Of a stretch of 64,000 nucleotides of DNA, positions 44,127 through 53,705 are shown in pieces. Source of the DNA: Paenibacillus beijingensis. Its GTDB lineage: Bacteria > Bacillota > Bacilli > Paenibacillales > Paenibacillaceae. Numbering within the stretch: position 1 is the stretch's first letter; the number at the start of each line of letters is the position of its first letter. Position numbers and translations under genes: made by a program. Under the pieces are notes generated by a model. That model searched no databases, had not been told where the DNA came from, and was given only the letters and a program-made list of their open reading frames with translations. The DNA is taken from assembly GCF_000961095.1 (NCBI RefSeq), contig NZ_CP011058.1, forward strand, positions 2,375,001-2,439,000, in the 5' to 3' direction.

Positions 44127-45071
44127 CTATGGGTCCGTAGCTTTCAGCATGCGGAGAATGTCGATCTCGCCGGTCATTCGCAGCATTTTGACGCCTTTGA
44201 TCGGCTGCACCGATTTCTTTAAGATCGCTTTCACTTCTGCCGGAGAGATTCCCGGATGTTTCGACAGCAGCAGGGCGACCGCTCCGCTTACATGAGAAGT
44301 TGCCATCGATGTGCCGCTCATTTCGTTATAGGCGCCGTTCAGCCAGGCGGAGTGAATTTTGTCGCCGGGGGCGTAAACGTCGATGAGGGAACCGCGGTTG
44401 CTGAAGGGGGCGATGCGCCGCTGGCGGGTTGTCGCTCCGACGGAGATCGTATGCGTGTAGCGGGCGGGGTAATCGACGGTACGGCGTTTGCCGTCATTGC
44501 CGGAGGAAGCAATGATAACAATGCCGGCATTATAAGCGTTGACTACGGCTGTGAGCAGCGACTTGCTGCGGCTTTTCATACCGAAGCTCATATTAATAAT
44601 GTCCATCCGGTTGCGAATGCACCATTCGATCGCCAGCACGATATCGGCAACATAGGCGCTTCCGTTCTGATCGAAGGCTTTGACCGGATAAATAATGGCG
44701 CGCGGCGCAACACCAATCATGCCTTGGATCCGGTTGGCTGCGGCGATCGTTCCGGCGATATGGGTGCCGTGTCCGTTGTCGTCGTGCGGAGGTTGGGCCC
44801 GGTTAACCAGATTAATGCCGCCGGCAAGCGAGTTTTTCAAATCGGGATGGCTGAAGTCGACGCCGGTATCGATAACAGCGATTTTTACCCGGTAACCGGT
44901 TGTCTGGCTCCATGCCTGAGGGGCGCGGATATGCCTTACTCCCCATGGAATCCCCTTGGAATACTGGAAATTTTTCTGGACGGCTTCACGGATTTTGATC
45001 CGGTTTTTACGGGATGAACCCGTGAGGTTCAACATACCCTTCAGCGAACGGTACAATACGGTCGTGTCCAA
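44127..45071 (-). CDS. Subtilisin-like serine protease (S8), probably intracellular
   Basis: A 314-aa protease with the full catalytic triad: Asp in KIAVIDTGVDFSHPD, His in DDNGHGTHIAGT, oxyanion Asn in IIASSGNDG and Ser in MSGTSMATSHVSG. There is no signal peptide; residues 1-60 act at most as a short propeptide (GIPWGVRHIRAPQAW precedes the mature domain, as in intracellular subtilisins). TTG at 45071 (giving MDTTVLYRS) is taken as the start because GGGAGGG lies eight bases upstream. A longer in-frame reading from 45158 lacks such a site. It is divergent from rpoE. Confidence 0.88.
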   Translation of the reverse strand: MDTTVLYRSLKGMLNLTGSSRKNRIKIREAVQKNFQYSKGIPWGVRHIRAPQAWSQTTGYRVKIAVIDTGVDFSHPDLKNSLAGGINLVNRAQPPHDDNGHGTHIAGTIAAANRIQGMIGVAPRAIIYPVKAFDQNGSAYVADIVLAIEWCIRNRMDIINMSFGMKSRSKSLLTAVVNAYNAGIVIIASSGNDGKRRTVDYPARYTHTISVGATTRQRRIAPFSNRGSLIDVYAPGDKIHSAWLNGAYNEMSGTSMATSHVSGAVALLLSKHPGISPAEVKAILKKSVQPIKGVKMLRMTGEIDILRMLKATDP

Positions 45072-45273
45072 GATGAGTTCCCTCCCGACGGACAATGCTG
45101 CAGTATTGTATGACCGAGCGTCCCCCGCCGCATGAGCAACTTGCCCTGTTTGAAACATTTAGGCTGCAAACCGTGTCATCCGACCGATCCCGACATAAGA
45201 TGAAGTAAGAGTCCACAAGGCTCCTGCCAACCCGGAATGACGCTCTGACGCCGATAGCCGGGAGGATACAGTC

Positions 45274-45304
45274 AAAAACGAAGGGATGTCCCTTCGTTTT
45301 TTCT
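45274..45304. terminator. Orphan bidirectional terminator between divergent genes
   Basis: AAAAACGAAGGGA and TCCCTTCGTTTTTT form a 13-bp stem with a two-base loop. It sits between the divergent subtilase gene (start 45071) and rpoE (start 45559), so it ends neither of them; an unseen small transcript or attenuation of rpoE is possible. Confidence 0.75.
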
Positions 45305-45558
45305 TTGCGTTTACGGCATGTAAGGACAAGCTGCAGCGGGCGCGCGGGCCGCTTAAGGGACTCGGGCGGGTGCGCCTGACGGGGCGGCGTCGTCTTCCGG
45401 ATGAACGGATGAGCGGGTGGGGACGTGCTGTATCCTCGAGGCTTGCTTTTTTGAATAAAATAGGTTTTACTATAGTTTGATAAAAGGAAAGAACTCTAGA
45501 TACGGATTTTGGGACCGCAGATAAAGTTGATTTGTTTCGAGAGGATGTGTCCATGTAG

Positions 45559-46119
45559 ATGAGCAGCAATCTGTCTCAGAAATTCGATTCCGAGCGTCTG
45601 AAAGAGATGCCGATGGTCGATTTGGCATTCGAGGTGCTCAAAAGCGCCAATACGCCATACTACTACCGGGATTTGATGAAGGAAATTGCGAAATACCGCG
45701 GGTTGTCGGAGGCAGAGATCAACGATGTCATTGCCCAGGTGTACACGGAGATCAACATCGACGGCCGTTTCGCTTGCGTAGGCAGCAATATGTGGGGACT
45801 GAAGCGCTGGTATCCGGTCGAACGCTCCGAGGATCCGGTTGCGAATGCCAAGCGTCCGCGCATCATTAACGATGACGATGACGATGACGACGACAGCTAC
45901 GTCGACGAGGAAGAAGAAACCTATTCCGCCGACGAAGAAGATTTCGATGCGTTCGACGAAGACCGCGAGTTCGAAGAAGGCGATGACGACGAAGGGGTCG
46001 ACGAAGTCATCGACGATGAAGATTTGGATGATGAAGAAGCGGCCGAAGACGAGCTGCATGATGACGACGAAGACACCGACGATTCGGACGACGATGACGA
46101 TCAGGACGACCTGAAATAG
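45559..46119 (+). CDS. rpoE: RNA polymerase delta subunit
   Basis: A 186-aa Gram-positive-specific subunit that raises transcription specificity and recycling. The N-terminal HARE-HTH fold (residues about 10-95; MPMVDLAFEVLKSANTPYYY, GRFACVGSNMWGLKRWYP) is followed by a highly acidic, disordered Asp/Glu tail of about 75 residues. ATG at 45559 is the start, but the ribosome binding site GAGAGGATG fits an ATG at 45553 that is at once followed by a TAG (ATG TAG ATG). This start-stop pair directly abutting the gene is odd. It is located before pyrG, as in B. subtilis. Confidence 0.96.
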   Translation: MSSNLSQKFDSERLKEMPMVDLAFEVLKSANTPYYYRDLMKEIAKYRGLSEAEINDVIAQVYTEINIDGRFACVGSNMWGLKRWYPVERSEDPVANAKRPRIINDDDDDDDDSYVDEEEETYSADEEDFDAFDEDREFEEGDDDEGVDEVIDDEDLDDEEAAEDELHDDDEDTDDSDDDDDQDDLK

Positions 46120-46123
46120 ACAG

Positions 46124-46152
46124 CAGCGCTCCGGGACTCCCGGGGCGCTTTA
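46124..46152 (+). terminator. Terminator after rpoE
   Basis: AGCGCTCCGGG and CCCGGGGCGCT with a short loop, then TTACATTTCCT. Confidence 0.7.
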
Positions 46153-46159
46153 CATTTCC

Positions 46160-46188
46160 TTGACAGGGCCCTTGCGGTCGAGTAAACT
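46160..46188 (+). promoter_or_regulatory. pyrG promoter
   Basis: TTGACA at 46160-46165, a 17-bp spacer and TAAACT at 46183-46188. The predicted start at 46195-46196 is the first G of GGGCT. Confidence 0.8.
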
Positions 46189-46195
46189 ATTGCAT

Positions 46196-46368
46196 GGGCT
46201 TCAAGAACGACTCTATATAAGATGGATACAAGCACATGCTGCTGCCGCATTTACGGTGCGGTTATGCGCCTGTTCATCGGGACAATGGCAGACGCATGCG
46301 CGGCCGCTTTCCGATTCGATAACGAAAAGTGCCCCCTTAACACGGGTGTCACTTTTTTTGTTTTTTTT
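46196..46368 (+). promoter_or_regulatory. CTP-sensing pyrG leader (reiterative initiation and attenuator)
   Basis: The predicted transcript starts GGGCTTC. At 46325-46368 a terminator hairpin AAAGTGCCCCCTT ... GGGTGTCACTTT is followed by two T-runs. Its 5' strand is C-rich. In B. subtilis pyrG, low CTP stalls polymerase at the C after GGG, extra G residues are added, and the poly-G 5' end pairs with the pyrimidine-rich attenuator strand so that the terminator cannot form. All required elements are present here. Confidence 0.75.
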
Positions 46369-46446
46369 AGGCGTGCTCGCGCCATTAATATCGGGTAAAT
46401 GGGTAACCATAAATTATAATTATAGGAGCATGGAGGGTACCATAAA

Positions 46447-48048
<1,602 letters not shown>

Positions 48049-48127
48049 AACGGCCTTTATTTTCCAAGGTTCCTTATTTAAGGGACAACTCTGAATGTCG
48101 GCGGTCATCATTTTTTTCCTAACTTGG

Positions 48128-48157
48128 GAAGGAATCCTGCCTGTTAAACGCGAATAA
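48128..48157 (+). promoter_or_regulatory. Sigma-H-like promoter of spo0F
   Basis: GAAGGAATC (core AGGA at 48130-48133) and CGCGAATAA (core GAAT at 48152-48155) are 18 bp apart, core to core, matching the sigma-H pattern RNAGGAWWW-N11/12-RNNGAATWW except for one or two positions. B. subtilis spo0F also has a sigma-H promoter. It lies about 110 bp before the start codon. Confidence 0.55.
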
Positions 48158-48268
48158 GTTTATCCGAGAATGAATCGGGTGTCTGCCCCGGACTCTGTAC
48201 AAGATGCCGGCAGCGACACCTTCTTCAATACGGCGGATGCGCGGGTAACTTTAATAGGAGGTTTTGAA

Positions 48269-48667
48269 GTGGAAAAGAAGAAAGTGTTGATCGTTGACGA
48301 TCAGAATGGAATTCGCGTTCTTCTCATGGAAGTGTTCAGCAGCGAAGGATATTTGACTTTTCAGGCTTCAAACGGCAGGCTGGCGCTGGAGATCGTAAAG
48401 AGGGACAACCCCGATCTGGTGCTGCTTGATATGAAGATACCGGGCATGGACGGGCTGGAAATTTTGAAACATATCAAAACGATAAACCGCGACATTAAAG
48501 TGATCATGATGACCGCCTACGGCGAGCTCGATATGATCAAGGAAGCGACCGACCTGGGGGCGCTTATGCATTTCACGAAGCCGTTCGACATTGATGAGAT
48601 GCGGCTTGCGGTCAATATGCAGCTTCGGGGCGGAGAATCGAATAGCCGTTACGCGATCGGGTCCTGA
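48269..48667 (+). CDS. spo0F: Sporulation phosphorelay response regulator Spo0F
   Basis: A 132-aa single-domain receiver that carries phosphate from sporulation kinases to Spo0B. The acidic pocket (VLIVDDQNGIR), the phosphorylated Asp54 (LVLLDMKIPGMDG), the switch Thr (MMTAYGE) and the conserved Lys (HFTKPFD) are all present; there is no output domain. GTG at 48269 is the start (AATAGGAGG six bases upstream); a longer in-frame reading from 48170 lacks a binding site. The identity is supported by its place between pyrG and fbaA. It partners functionally with the Spo0E-like phosphatase at 12.2 kb at the other end of the relay. Confidence 0.95.
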   Translation: MEKKKVLIVDDQNGIRVLLMEVFSSEGYLTFQASNGRLALEIVKRDNPDLVLLDMKIPGMDGLEILKHIKTINRDIKVIMMTAYGELDMIKEATDLGALMHFTKPFDIDEMRLAVNMQLRGGESNSRYAIGS

Positions 48668-48690
48668 TTCATCAGGGCCTTTATTTTTTT
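48659..48690 (+). terminator. Terminator after spo0F
   Basis: GGTCCTGAT and ATCAGGGCC form the stem, followed by TTTATTTTTTT; it includes the stop codon. Confidence 0.8.
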
Positions 48691-48704
48691 AGCAATACAA
48701 GACA

Positions 48705-48735
48705 TTTACACATCGTTGTCCCAGTGTGATATAAT
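48705..48735 (+). promoter_or_regulatory. Promoter for fbaA
   Basis: TTTACA at 48705-48710 (19-bp spacer) or TTACAC at 48706-48711 (18 bp) with a perfect TATAAT at 48730-48735. Confidence 0.6.
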
Positions 48736-48801
48736 AACTCAGGATGACAAGTCGGAAGCGGGCTTGAATAACGAATAGTCGGTTATAGGAGGACGAGACA
48801 T

Positions 48802-49656
48802 ATGCCACTCGTATCAATGAACGAATTTTTGCCGAAGGCAAAAGAAAACAAGTTTGCGGTCGGTCAATTTAACCTGAACAACCTGGAATTCGCGAAAGCG
48901 ATCACCCAAGCTGCAATGGCTGAGAAATCGCCGTTCATTTTCGGAGTCAGCGAAGGCGCTCTGAAATATATGGGGATTGAATATACCGTTGCAATCGCGG
49001 AAGCGGCTGCGAAAGAATCGGGACTTCCGATCGCTTTGCACCTTGACCACGGCAGCAGCTTTGAAGTTGCAATGAAATGTATCCGCGCAGGTTTTTCGTC
49101 GGTTATGTTCGACGGCTCGCACTACGGTCTGGAAGAAAATATCGAGCTGACGAAGCAAGTCGTTAAAGCGGCTCGCGCAATGGGTGTTTCGGTCGAAGGC
49201 GAGCTCGGAACGATCGGCGGCGTCGAGGACGATCTGAGCGTTGCGGATGAAGACGCAACGCTTGCCAAACCTGAAGAAGCGATCCGCTACTACGAAGAAA
49301 CGGGCGTTGACTGTCTGGCTATCGCTGTCGGCACGGCGCACGGCATGTACAAAGGCGAGCCGAAAATCCACTACGATATCATTCAAAAAGTAGCGGATGC
49401 CATTCCGGTTCCGATCGTTCTTCACGGCGGCTCCGGGGTGCCGGACGAAGCGATTCGCCAGTCCATCCAAGCCGGCGTTGGCAAAATCAACGTGAACACC
49501 GAGAACCAAGTTGCTTGTACGAAAGCCGTTCGCGAAGCGCTTGCCTCGAACGCAGACATCATCGACCCTCGTAAATATTTGAACCCTGCCATCAAAGCGA
49601 TGCAAGCAGTCGTTCAAGAAAAAATCCGTTTGTTCGGAAGCAGCAACCAAGCATAA
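48802..49656 (+). CDS. fbaA: Fructose-bisphosphate aldolase, class II
   Basis: A 284-aa Zn-dependent aldolase of glycolysis and gluconeogenesis. Zinc-binding and active-site segments: LHLDHGSSFE, FDGSHYGLEEN, AIAVGTAHGMY, VLHGGSGVPD. Codon use has fewer rare codons than its neighbours, as expected for a highly expressed gene. ATG at 48802 has TAGGAGG upstream. The B. subtilis transaldolase gene that separates fbaA from murA is missing here. Confidence 0.97.
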   Translation: MPLVSMNEFLPKAKENKFAVGQFNLNNLEFAKAITQAAMAEKSPFIFGVSEGALKYMGIEYTVAIAEAAAKESGLPIALHLDHGSSFEVAMKCIRAGFSSVMFDGSHYGLEENIELTKQVVKAARAMGVSVEGELGTIGGVEDDLSVADEDATLAKPEEAIRYYEETGVDCLAIAVGTAHGMYKGEPKIHYDIIQKVADAIPVPIVLHGGSGVPDEAIRQSIQAGVGKINVNTENQVACTKAVREALASNADIIDPRKYLNPAIKAMQAVVQEKIRLFGSSNQA

Positions 49657-49875
49657 CTTCCGGAACAATGGATGATTAACCGCCCGATCGGCCGGCAATG
49701 CTGCCGGAAAGTGGCCCGCCCTCCAGCTTAAGCTGCGCGGCGCAACCTCTGCGGCGCCGCCGCTGACCTCTTGCGAGGCAGCGGCAGCGCTGCAGGGGGA
49801 AGCCCTTATCCGGCTGCCAGCGCATGGCCGGGGCGGTTTTTCTTTGTTCTTTCTTCCCGGGGAGGATCTATCTTC

Positions 49876-51129
49876 ATGGACAAATTAATGATTCGCGGCG
49901 GACGCCCGCTGCGGGGGACGGTAAGCATCAGCGGCGCCAAGAACAGCGCGGTTGCGCTGCTTCCGGCGGCTATTTTGGCCGAATCGGAAGTCGTTCTGGA
50001 CAACCTGCCGCACTTAAGCGACGTTGCCGTATACGCAGACCTGCTGGAGCAGCTGGGGGCCGGTATTTCATGGAACGGGGAAACGATGCGAATCGACTCT
50101 TCCTCGCTCAATTCGATCCCGATGCCGAACGGCAAAGTAAAGCTGCTGCGCGCATCTTATTATTTGATGGGAGCCCTGCTCGGGCGTTTCGGTGAAGCAA
50201 CGATCGGTCTGCCGGGCGGATGCAACTTTGAACCCCGACCGATTGACCAGCATATTAAAGGATTTGAAGCTTTAGGAGCGCAAGTATCCAACGATCAAGG
50301 CTCCATCCGCATCGTTGCGAAGGAGCTGCGCGGAGCCAAAATTTATTTAGACGTTTCCAGTGTTGGAGCGACGATTAATATTATGCTTGCAGCCTCTCGT
50401 GCTAAAGGCTTAACGACAATTGAAAACGCGGCTAAAGAGCCTGAAATAATAGATGTCGCAACATTACTTAATGCAATGGGCGCCAAGATCAAAGGCGCGG
50501 GCACCGAAACGATCCGCATCGAAGGTGTCGACGGTCTTCACGGCTGCCGCCATTCCATTATTCCGGACCGCATTCAGGCGGGCACATACATGATTGCAGC
50601 CGCAGCGACGCGCGGCGACGTGCTCATTGACGGCGTCATTCCGAAACATATGGAAGCGATAACGGCGAAGCTGCTCGAATTGGGCGTTCATGTGGAGGAA
50701 ATGGATGAAGCGATCCGCATCGTAGGCGCACCCCGGTATGAGGCGGTCGATGTGAAGGCGCTTGTTTATCCGGGCTTTGCCACCGATCTGCAGTCGCCGA
50801 TGACCAGTCTGCTTACGCAGGCGAGCGGTGTCAGCATTTTGACCGATTATGTTTACAGCAATCGCTTTAAACATGTGCCCGAGCTGGTGCGCATGGGTGC
50901 CAATATCCGTGTTGAAGGCCGTTCCGCCATCATCGAAGGCAACCAGCTAAACAGCGCAAAGGTGAAAGCGGCCGATCTGCGTGCGGGAGCGGCGCTTGTC
51001 GTGGCCGCCTTGACGGTAGCGGATGGAATTACCGAAATTACCGGGGTTGATTATATCGACCGCGGATATGATAACTTGGTCGAAAAACTCCGTGCGCTGG
51101 GTGCCGATGTCTGGCGCGAAAAAGATTAG
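49876..51129 (+). CDS. murA: UDP-N-acetylglucosamine 1-carboxyvinyltransferase
   Basis: A 417-aa enzyme of the first committed peptidoglycan step, transferring enolpyruvate to UDP-GlcNAc. The conserved KNSAVALLPAAILAE with catalytic Lys, and the fosfomycin-target loop LPGGCNFEPRPIDQHI with the active Cys, are present. The NFEPRPIDQHIKGFEALGA form corresponds to the second paralogue (MurAB/MurZ) of Bacillota, in agreement with its position before rho. ATG at 49876 has GGGGAGG upstream. The region 50340-50475 uses noticeably more A/T-ending codons than the rest. Confidence 0.96.
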   Translation: MDKLMIRGGRPLRGTVSISGAKNSAVALLPAAILAESEVVLDNLPHLSDVAVYADLLEQLGAGISWNGETMRIDSSSLNSIPMPNGKVKLLRASYYLMGALLGRFGEATIGLPGGCNFEPRPIDQHIKGFEALGAQVSNDQGSIRIVAKELRGAKIYLDVSSVGATINIMLAASRAKGLTTIENAAKEPEIIDVATLLNAMGAKIKGAGTETIRIEGVDGLHGCRHSIIPDRIQAGTYMIAAAATRGDVLIDGVIPKHMEAITAKLLELGVHVEEMDEAIRIVGAPRYEAVDVKALVYPGFATDLQSPMTSLLTQASGVSILTDYVYSNRFKHVPELVRMGANIRVEGRSAIIEGNQLNSAKVKAADLRAGAALVVAALTVADGITEITGVDYIDRGYDNLVEKLRALGADVWREKD

Positions 51130-51382
51130 ATCCCCTGCTCTCAGGCCGCATTTCATTCTCGGAACCGATTCCGCCCGGGACGCAATACGTATCAAGTATC
51201 TACCGGGCGGAATAGAGTCTGCCTAAAGCGGATAAGATGAAAGAGTAGATTAAGAACAGTGCAAATGTGTTTAATGAAGAAAGTGCGGATAAGAACAGAC
51301 TGATCGTACAGCCCAAAAAAGTCGCCGACGTTTTGTGACCGTTTTACAATTCCAATTGAAAACTGAATAAAGTGGTGAGAAT

Positions 51383-53671
51383 ATGAGTGATCTTCAGATC
51401 GCGGATCTGGAAGAAATGAAGCTAAACGACTTGTATAAGCTGGCCAAGCAGCACCAGATTCCCTCGTATGGCCAGATGAAGAAGAAAGAACTGATTTTTG
51501 CAATCCTGCGTGCGCAGGCTGAGCAGGGCGGACTGATGTTCATGCAGGGTGTGCTTGATATTTTGCCGGAAGGATTCGGTTTCCTAAGGCCGATCAATTA
51601 CTTGCCCAGCTCGGAGGACATCTATATTTCAGCCTCCCAAATACGCAGATTTGATTTAAGAAGCGGTGATCTGGTATCCGGCAAATGCCGGCCGCCCAAA
51701 GAAAACGAACGTTATTTCGGACTGCTTCAAGTTAACGCCGTAAACGGCGAAAATCCCGAAACGGCGTCAGAGCGCCTTCATTTTCCCGCTTTAACCCCTC
51801 TTTTTCCACAACAGAAGCTGGTACTTGAGACTTCTCCGACGAAATTATCTACCCGAATTATGGACCTGCTTGCTCCGGTTGGACTTGGTCAACGCGGTTT
51901 GATCGTAGCGCCGCCCAAAGCCGGTAAGACGCTCCTCTTGAAGGAAATCGCCAACAGCATCTCTGAAAACCGACCCGAAATCGAGCTCTTCGTCCTGCTG
52001 ATCGACGAACGGCCCGAAGAAGTAACCGACATGTCGCGTTCGGTTCGGGGAGAAGTGGTGGCATCCACCTTCGACGAGCTTCCGGAAAACCATATTAAGG
52101 TGGCAGAGCTTGTTCTGGAGAGGGCGCTTCGCCTTGTGGAACATAAGAAGGACGTAGTCATTTTGCTCGACAGCATCACGCGGCTTGCGCGGGCGTACAA
52201 CCTGGTCATTCCTCCTTCGGGAAGAACGCTCAGCGGCGGTATCGATCCGGCGGCTTTCCATCGTCCGAAGCGGTTTTTCGGATCGGCGCGCAACATTGAG
52301 GAAGGCGGCAGTCTGACGATTCTTGCAACCGCTCTGATTGATACGGGCTCCCGGATGGACGACATCATTTATGAGGAGTTTAAAGGTACGGGCAACATGG
52401 AGCTGCATCTGGACCGCAAGCTGGCGGAAAGACGCATCTTTCCGGCGCTCGATATCCGTCGTTCGGGCACGCGGCGCGAAGATTTGCTGCTGACGAAAGA
52501 AGAGCTGGATAAAGTATGGGTGATCCGCAAAAATATGAACGATTCGCCGGATTTTGTAGATGGTTTCCTGCGGAAGCTGGGCGAAACGAAGACGAATGCC
52601 GAGTTTTTGTCCACGCTGGAATCGAAAAATGCCGCCCGCAGCGGGGCGGGACCGCAGGCGCAGCAGCCGCCGCAGTCTCAGCCGCAGGCGCAGCGCTCCT
52701 ATCCGTCTTCGGCTTCCACCTCGTCCGGACGCATGACTTCATCACCCCGACCGGGGGGAATGAATCCCCAGGTTTCCGGCTCGTCATCCAGACCGGGCAT
52801 GACGTCGACATCGTCTTCGCCGGGAATGTCATCCAGACCGGGCTCTGCATCGCCGTCAGCGCCGGGATCGCGCACAGGCGGAGCATCGTTCACCGGCACG
52901 CCCGGTTCTTACTCCAGACCGAGCTCGAACCCGCCGTCTGCATCCCGTCCAAGCTCGGCGACGACCGGCTCGTCGTCTCAAGCCGGCAGACCGTCGTCGT
53001 CCTCCGGCACGCCTTACAAGCCGAACTCGGCGCCTGCCGTGTCATCGTCGGCGCAGACGTCCAGGCCGAGCGCGGCATCTGCGGTATCGCCGGCGGGGCA
53101 GACGTCCAGGCCGGTCGCGGCATCTGCGGCGGCGCCGGCAGAGGAGACGTCCAGGCCGAGCGCGGCATCAGCGGCAGCGTCGGCAGAGGGGACGTCCAAG
53201 CCGAGCGCGGCATCTGCGGCAGCGCCGGCAGAGGAGACGTCCAAGCCGAGCGCGCCGGCAGCGGAATTGGCGCCGAGAGATCAGGCGCCGAATACGGCAG
53301 CGGCCGAATCGGCTGCAGCTTCCGCTGCGGCTTCCGCTGCGGCTTCCGCTGCGGCTTCCGTGCCGCCGGGTGCACCCGCGAAACCGGAAGCTCAGGCGCT
53401 TGCAGAGCCGGCTTCCGAACCTGCGGCAAAGCCGGACGAAGCAGCGGCGGTAGCCGAAGTGCCGGCTGAACCGAAGAAGACGCGCACCCGCGCCGCTTCG
53501 ACCAAACCGCGCGCTACAAAGGCGGCTGCGAAGCCGAGAACGAAATCCAAAGCAGCGGAGGCGGAAACCGCCAGTTTGGCCGAATCTACGAATCCGGGTG
53601 CGAGCGACGGCGCCGAAGAACCGAAGCCGGCTCCTGTGCGGCGGACGAGACGTTCGGCCGCGAAGGAATAA
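51383..53671 (+). CDS. rho: Transcription termination factor Rho with long C-terminal extension
   Basis: A 762-aa protein. Residues 1-415 are a complete Rho: N-terminal helix bundle (LNDLYKLAKQHQIPSYGQMK), cold-shock-like RNA-binding domain (GFGFLRPINYLPSSEDIYIS), Walker A APPKAGKT near residue 177, Walker B region VVILLDSITRLARAYN and the R-loop. B. subtilis Rho ends here (about 427 aa). Residues 416-762 are a low-complexity, Ser/Pro/Ala-rich tail with five 15-residue repeats (TSRPSAASAVSPAGQ type), ASAA repeats and a basic end (RTRAASTKPRATKAAAKPRT; RRTRRSAAKE). Extra domains in other Rho proteins are usually N-terminal, so this C-terminal tail is unusual. ATG at 51383. Confidence 0.95.
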   Translation: MSDLQIADLEEMKLNDLYKLAKQHQIPSYGQMKKKELIFAILRAQAEQGGLMFMQGVLDILPEGFGFLRPINYLPSSEDIYISASQIRRFDLRSGDLVSGKCRPPKENERYFGLLQVNAVNGENPETASERLHFPALTPLFPQQKLVLETSPTKLSTRIMDLLAPVGLGQRGLIVAPPKAGKTLLLKEIANSISENRPEIELFVLLIDERPEEVTDMSRSVRGEVVASTFDELPENHIKVAELVLERALRLVEHKKDVVILLDSITRLARAYNLVIPPSGRTLSGGIDPAAFHRPKRFFGSARNIEEGGSLTILATALIDTGSRMDDIIYEEFKGTGNMELHLDRKLAERRIFPALDIRRSGTRREDLLLTKEELDKVWVIRKNMNDSPDFVDGFLRKLGETKTNAEFLSTLESKNAARSGAGPQAQQPPQSQPQAQRSYPSSASTSSGRMTSSPRPGGMNPQVSGSSSRPGMTSTSSSPGMSSRPGSASPSAPGSRTGGASFTGTPGSYSRPSSNPPSASRPSSATTGSSSQAGRPSSSSGTPYKPNSAPAVSSSAQTSRPSAASAVSPAGQTSRPVAASAAAPAEETSRPSAASAAASAEGTSKPSAASAAAPAEETSKPSAPAAELAPRDQAPNTAAAESAAASAAASAAASAAASVPPGAPAKPEAQALAEPASEPAAKPDEAAAVAEVPAEPKKTRTRAASTKPRATKAAAKPRTKSKAAEAETASLAESTNPGASDGAEEPKPAPVRRTRRSAAKE
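53057..53280 (+). repeat. 45-bp tandem repeat within rho
   Basis: ACGTCCAGGCCGAGCGCGGC-type units start at about 53057, 53102, 53147, 53192 and 53237. They encode the 15-residue repeats of the Rho tail. Short GCTTCCGCTGCG repeats follow at 53320-53360. Confidence 0.85.
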
Positions 53672-53705
53672 CGCATACAAGAGGGAAGAAGTATAGGAGG
53701 ACGAC

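Noticed and set aside
52516..53469. 317-codon open frame in another frame of the rho tail
   Set aside because: It is a by-product of the repetitive GC-rich tail; its protein has only Gly/Arg/Cys repeats and no start context, and codon-position bias supports the rho frame.
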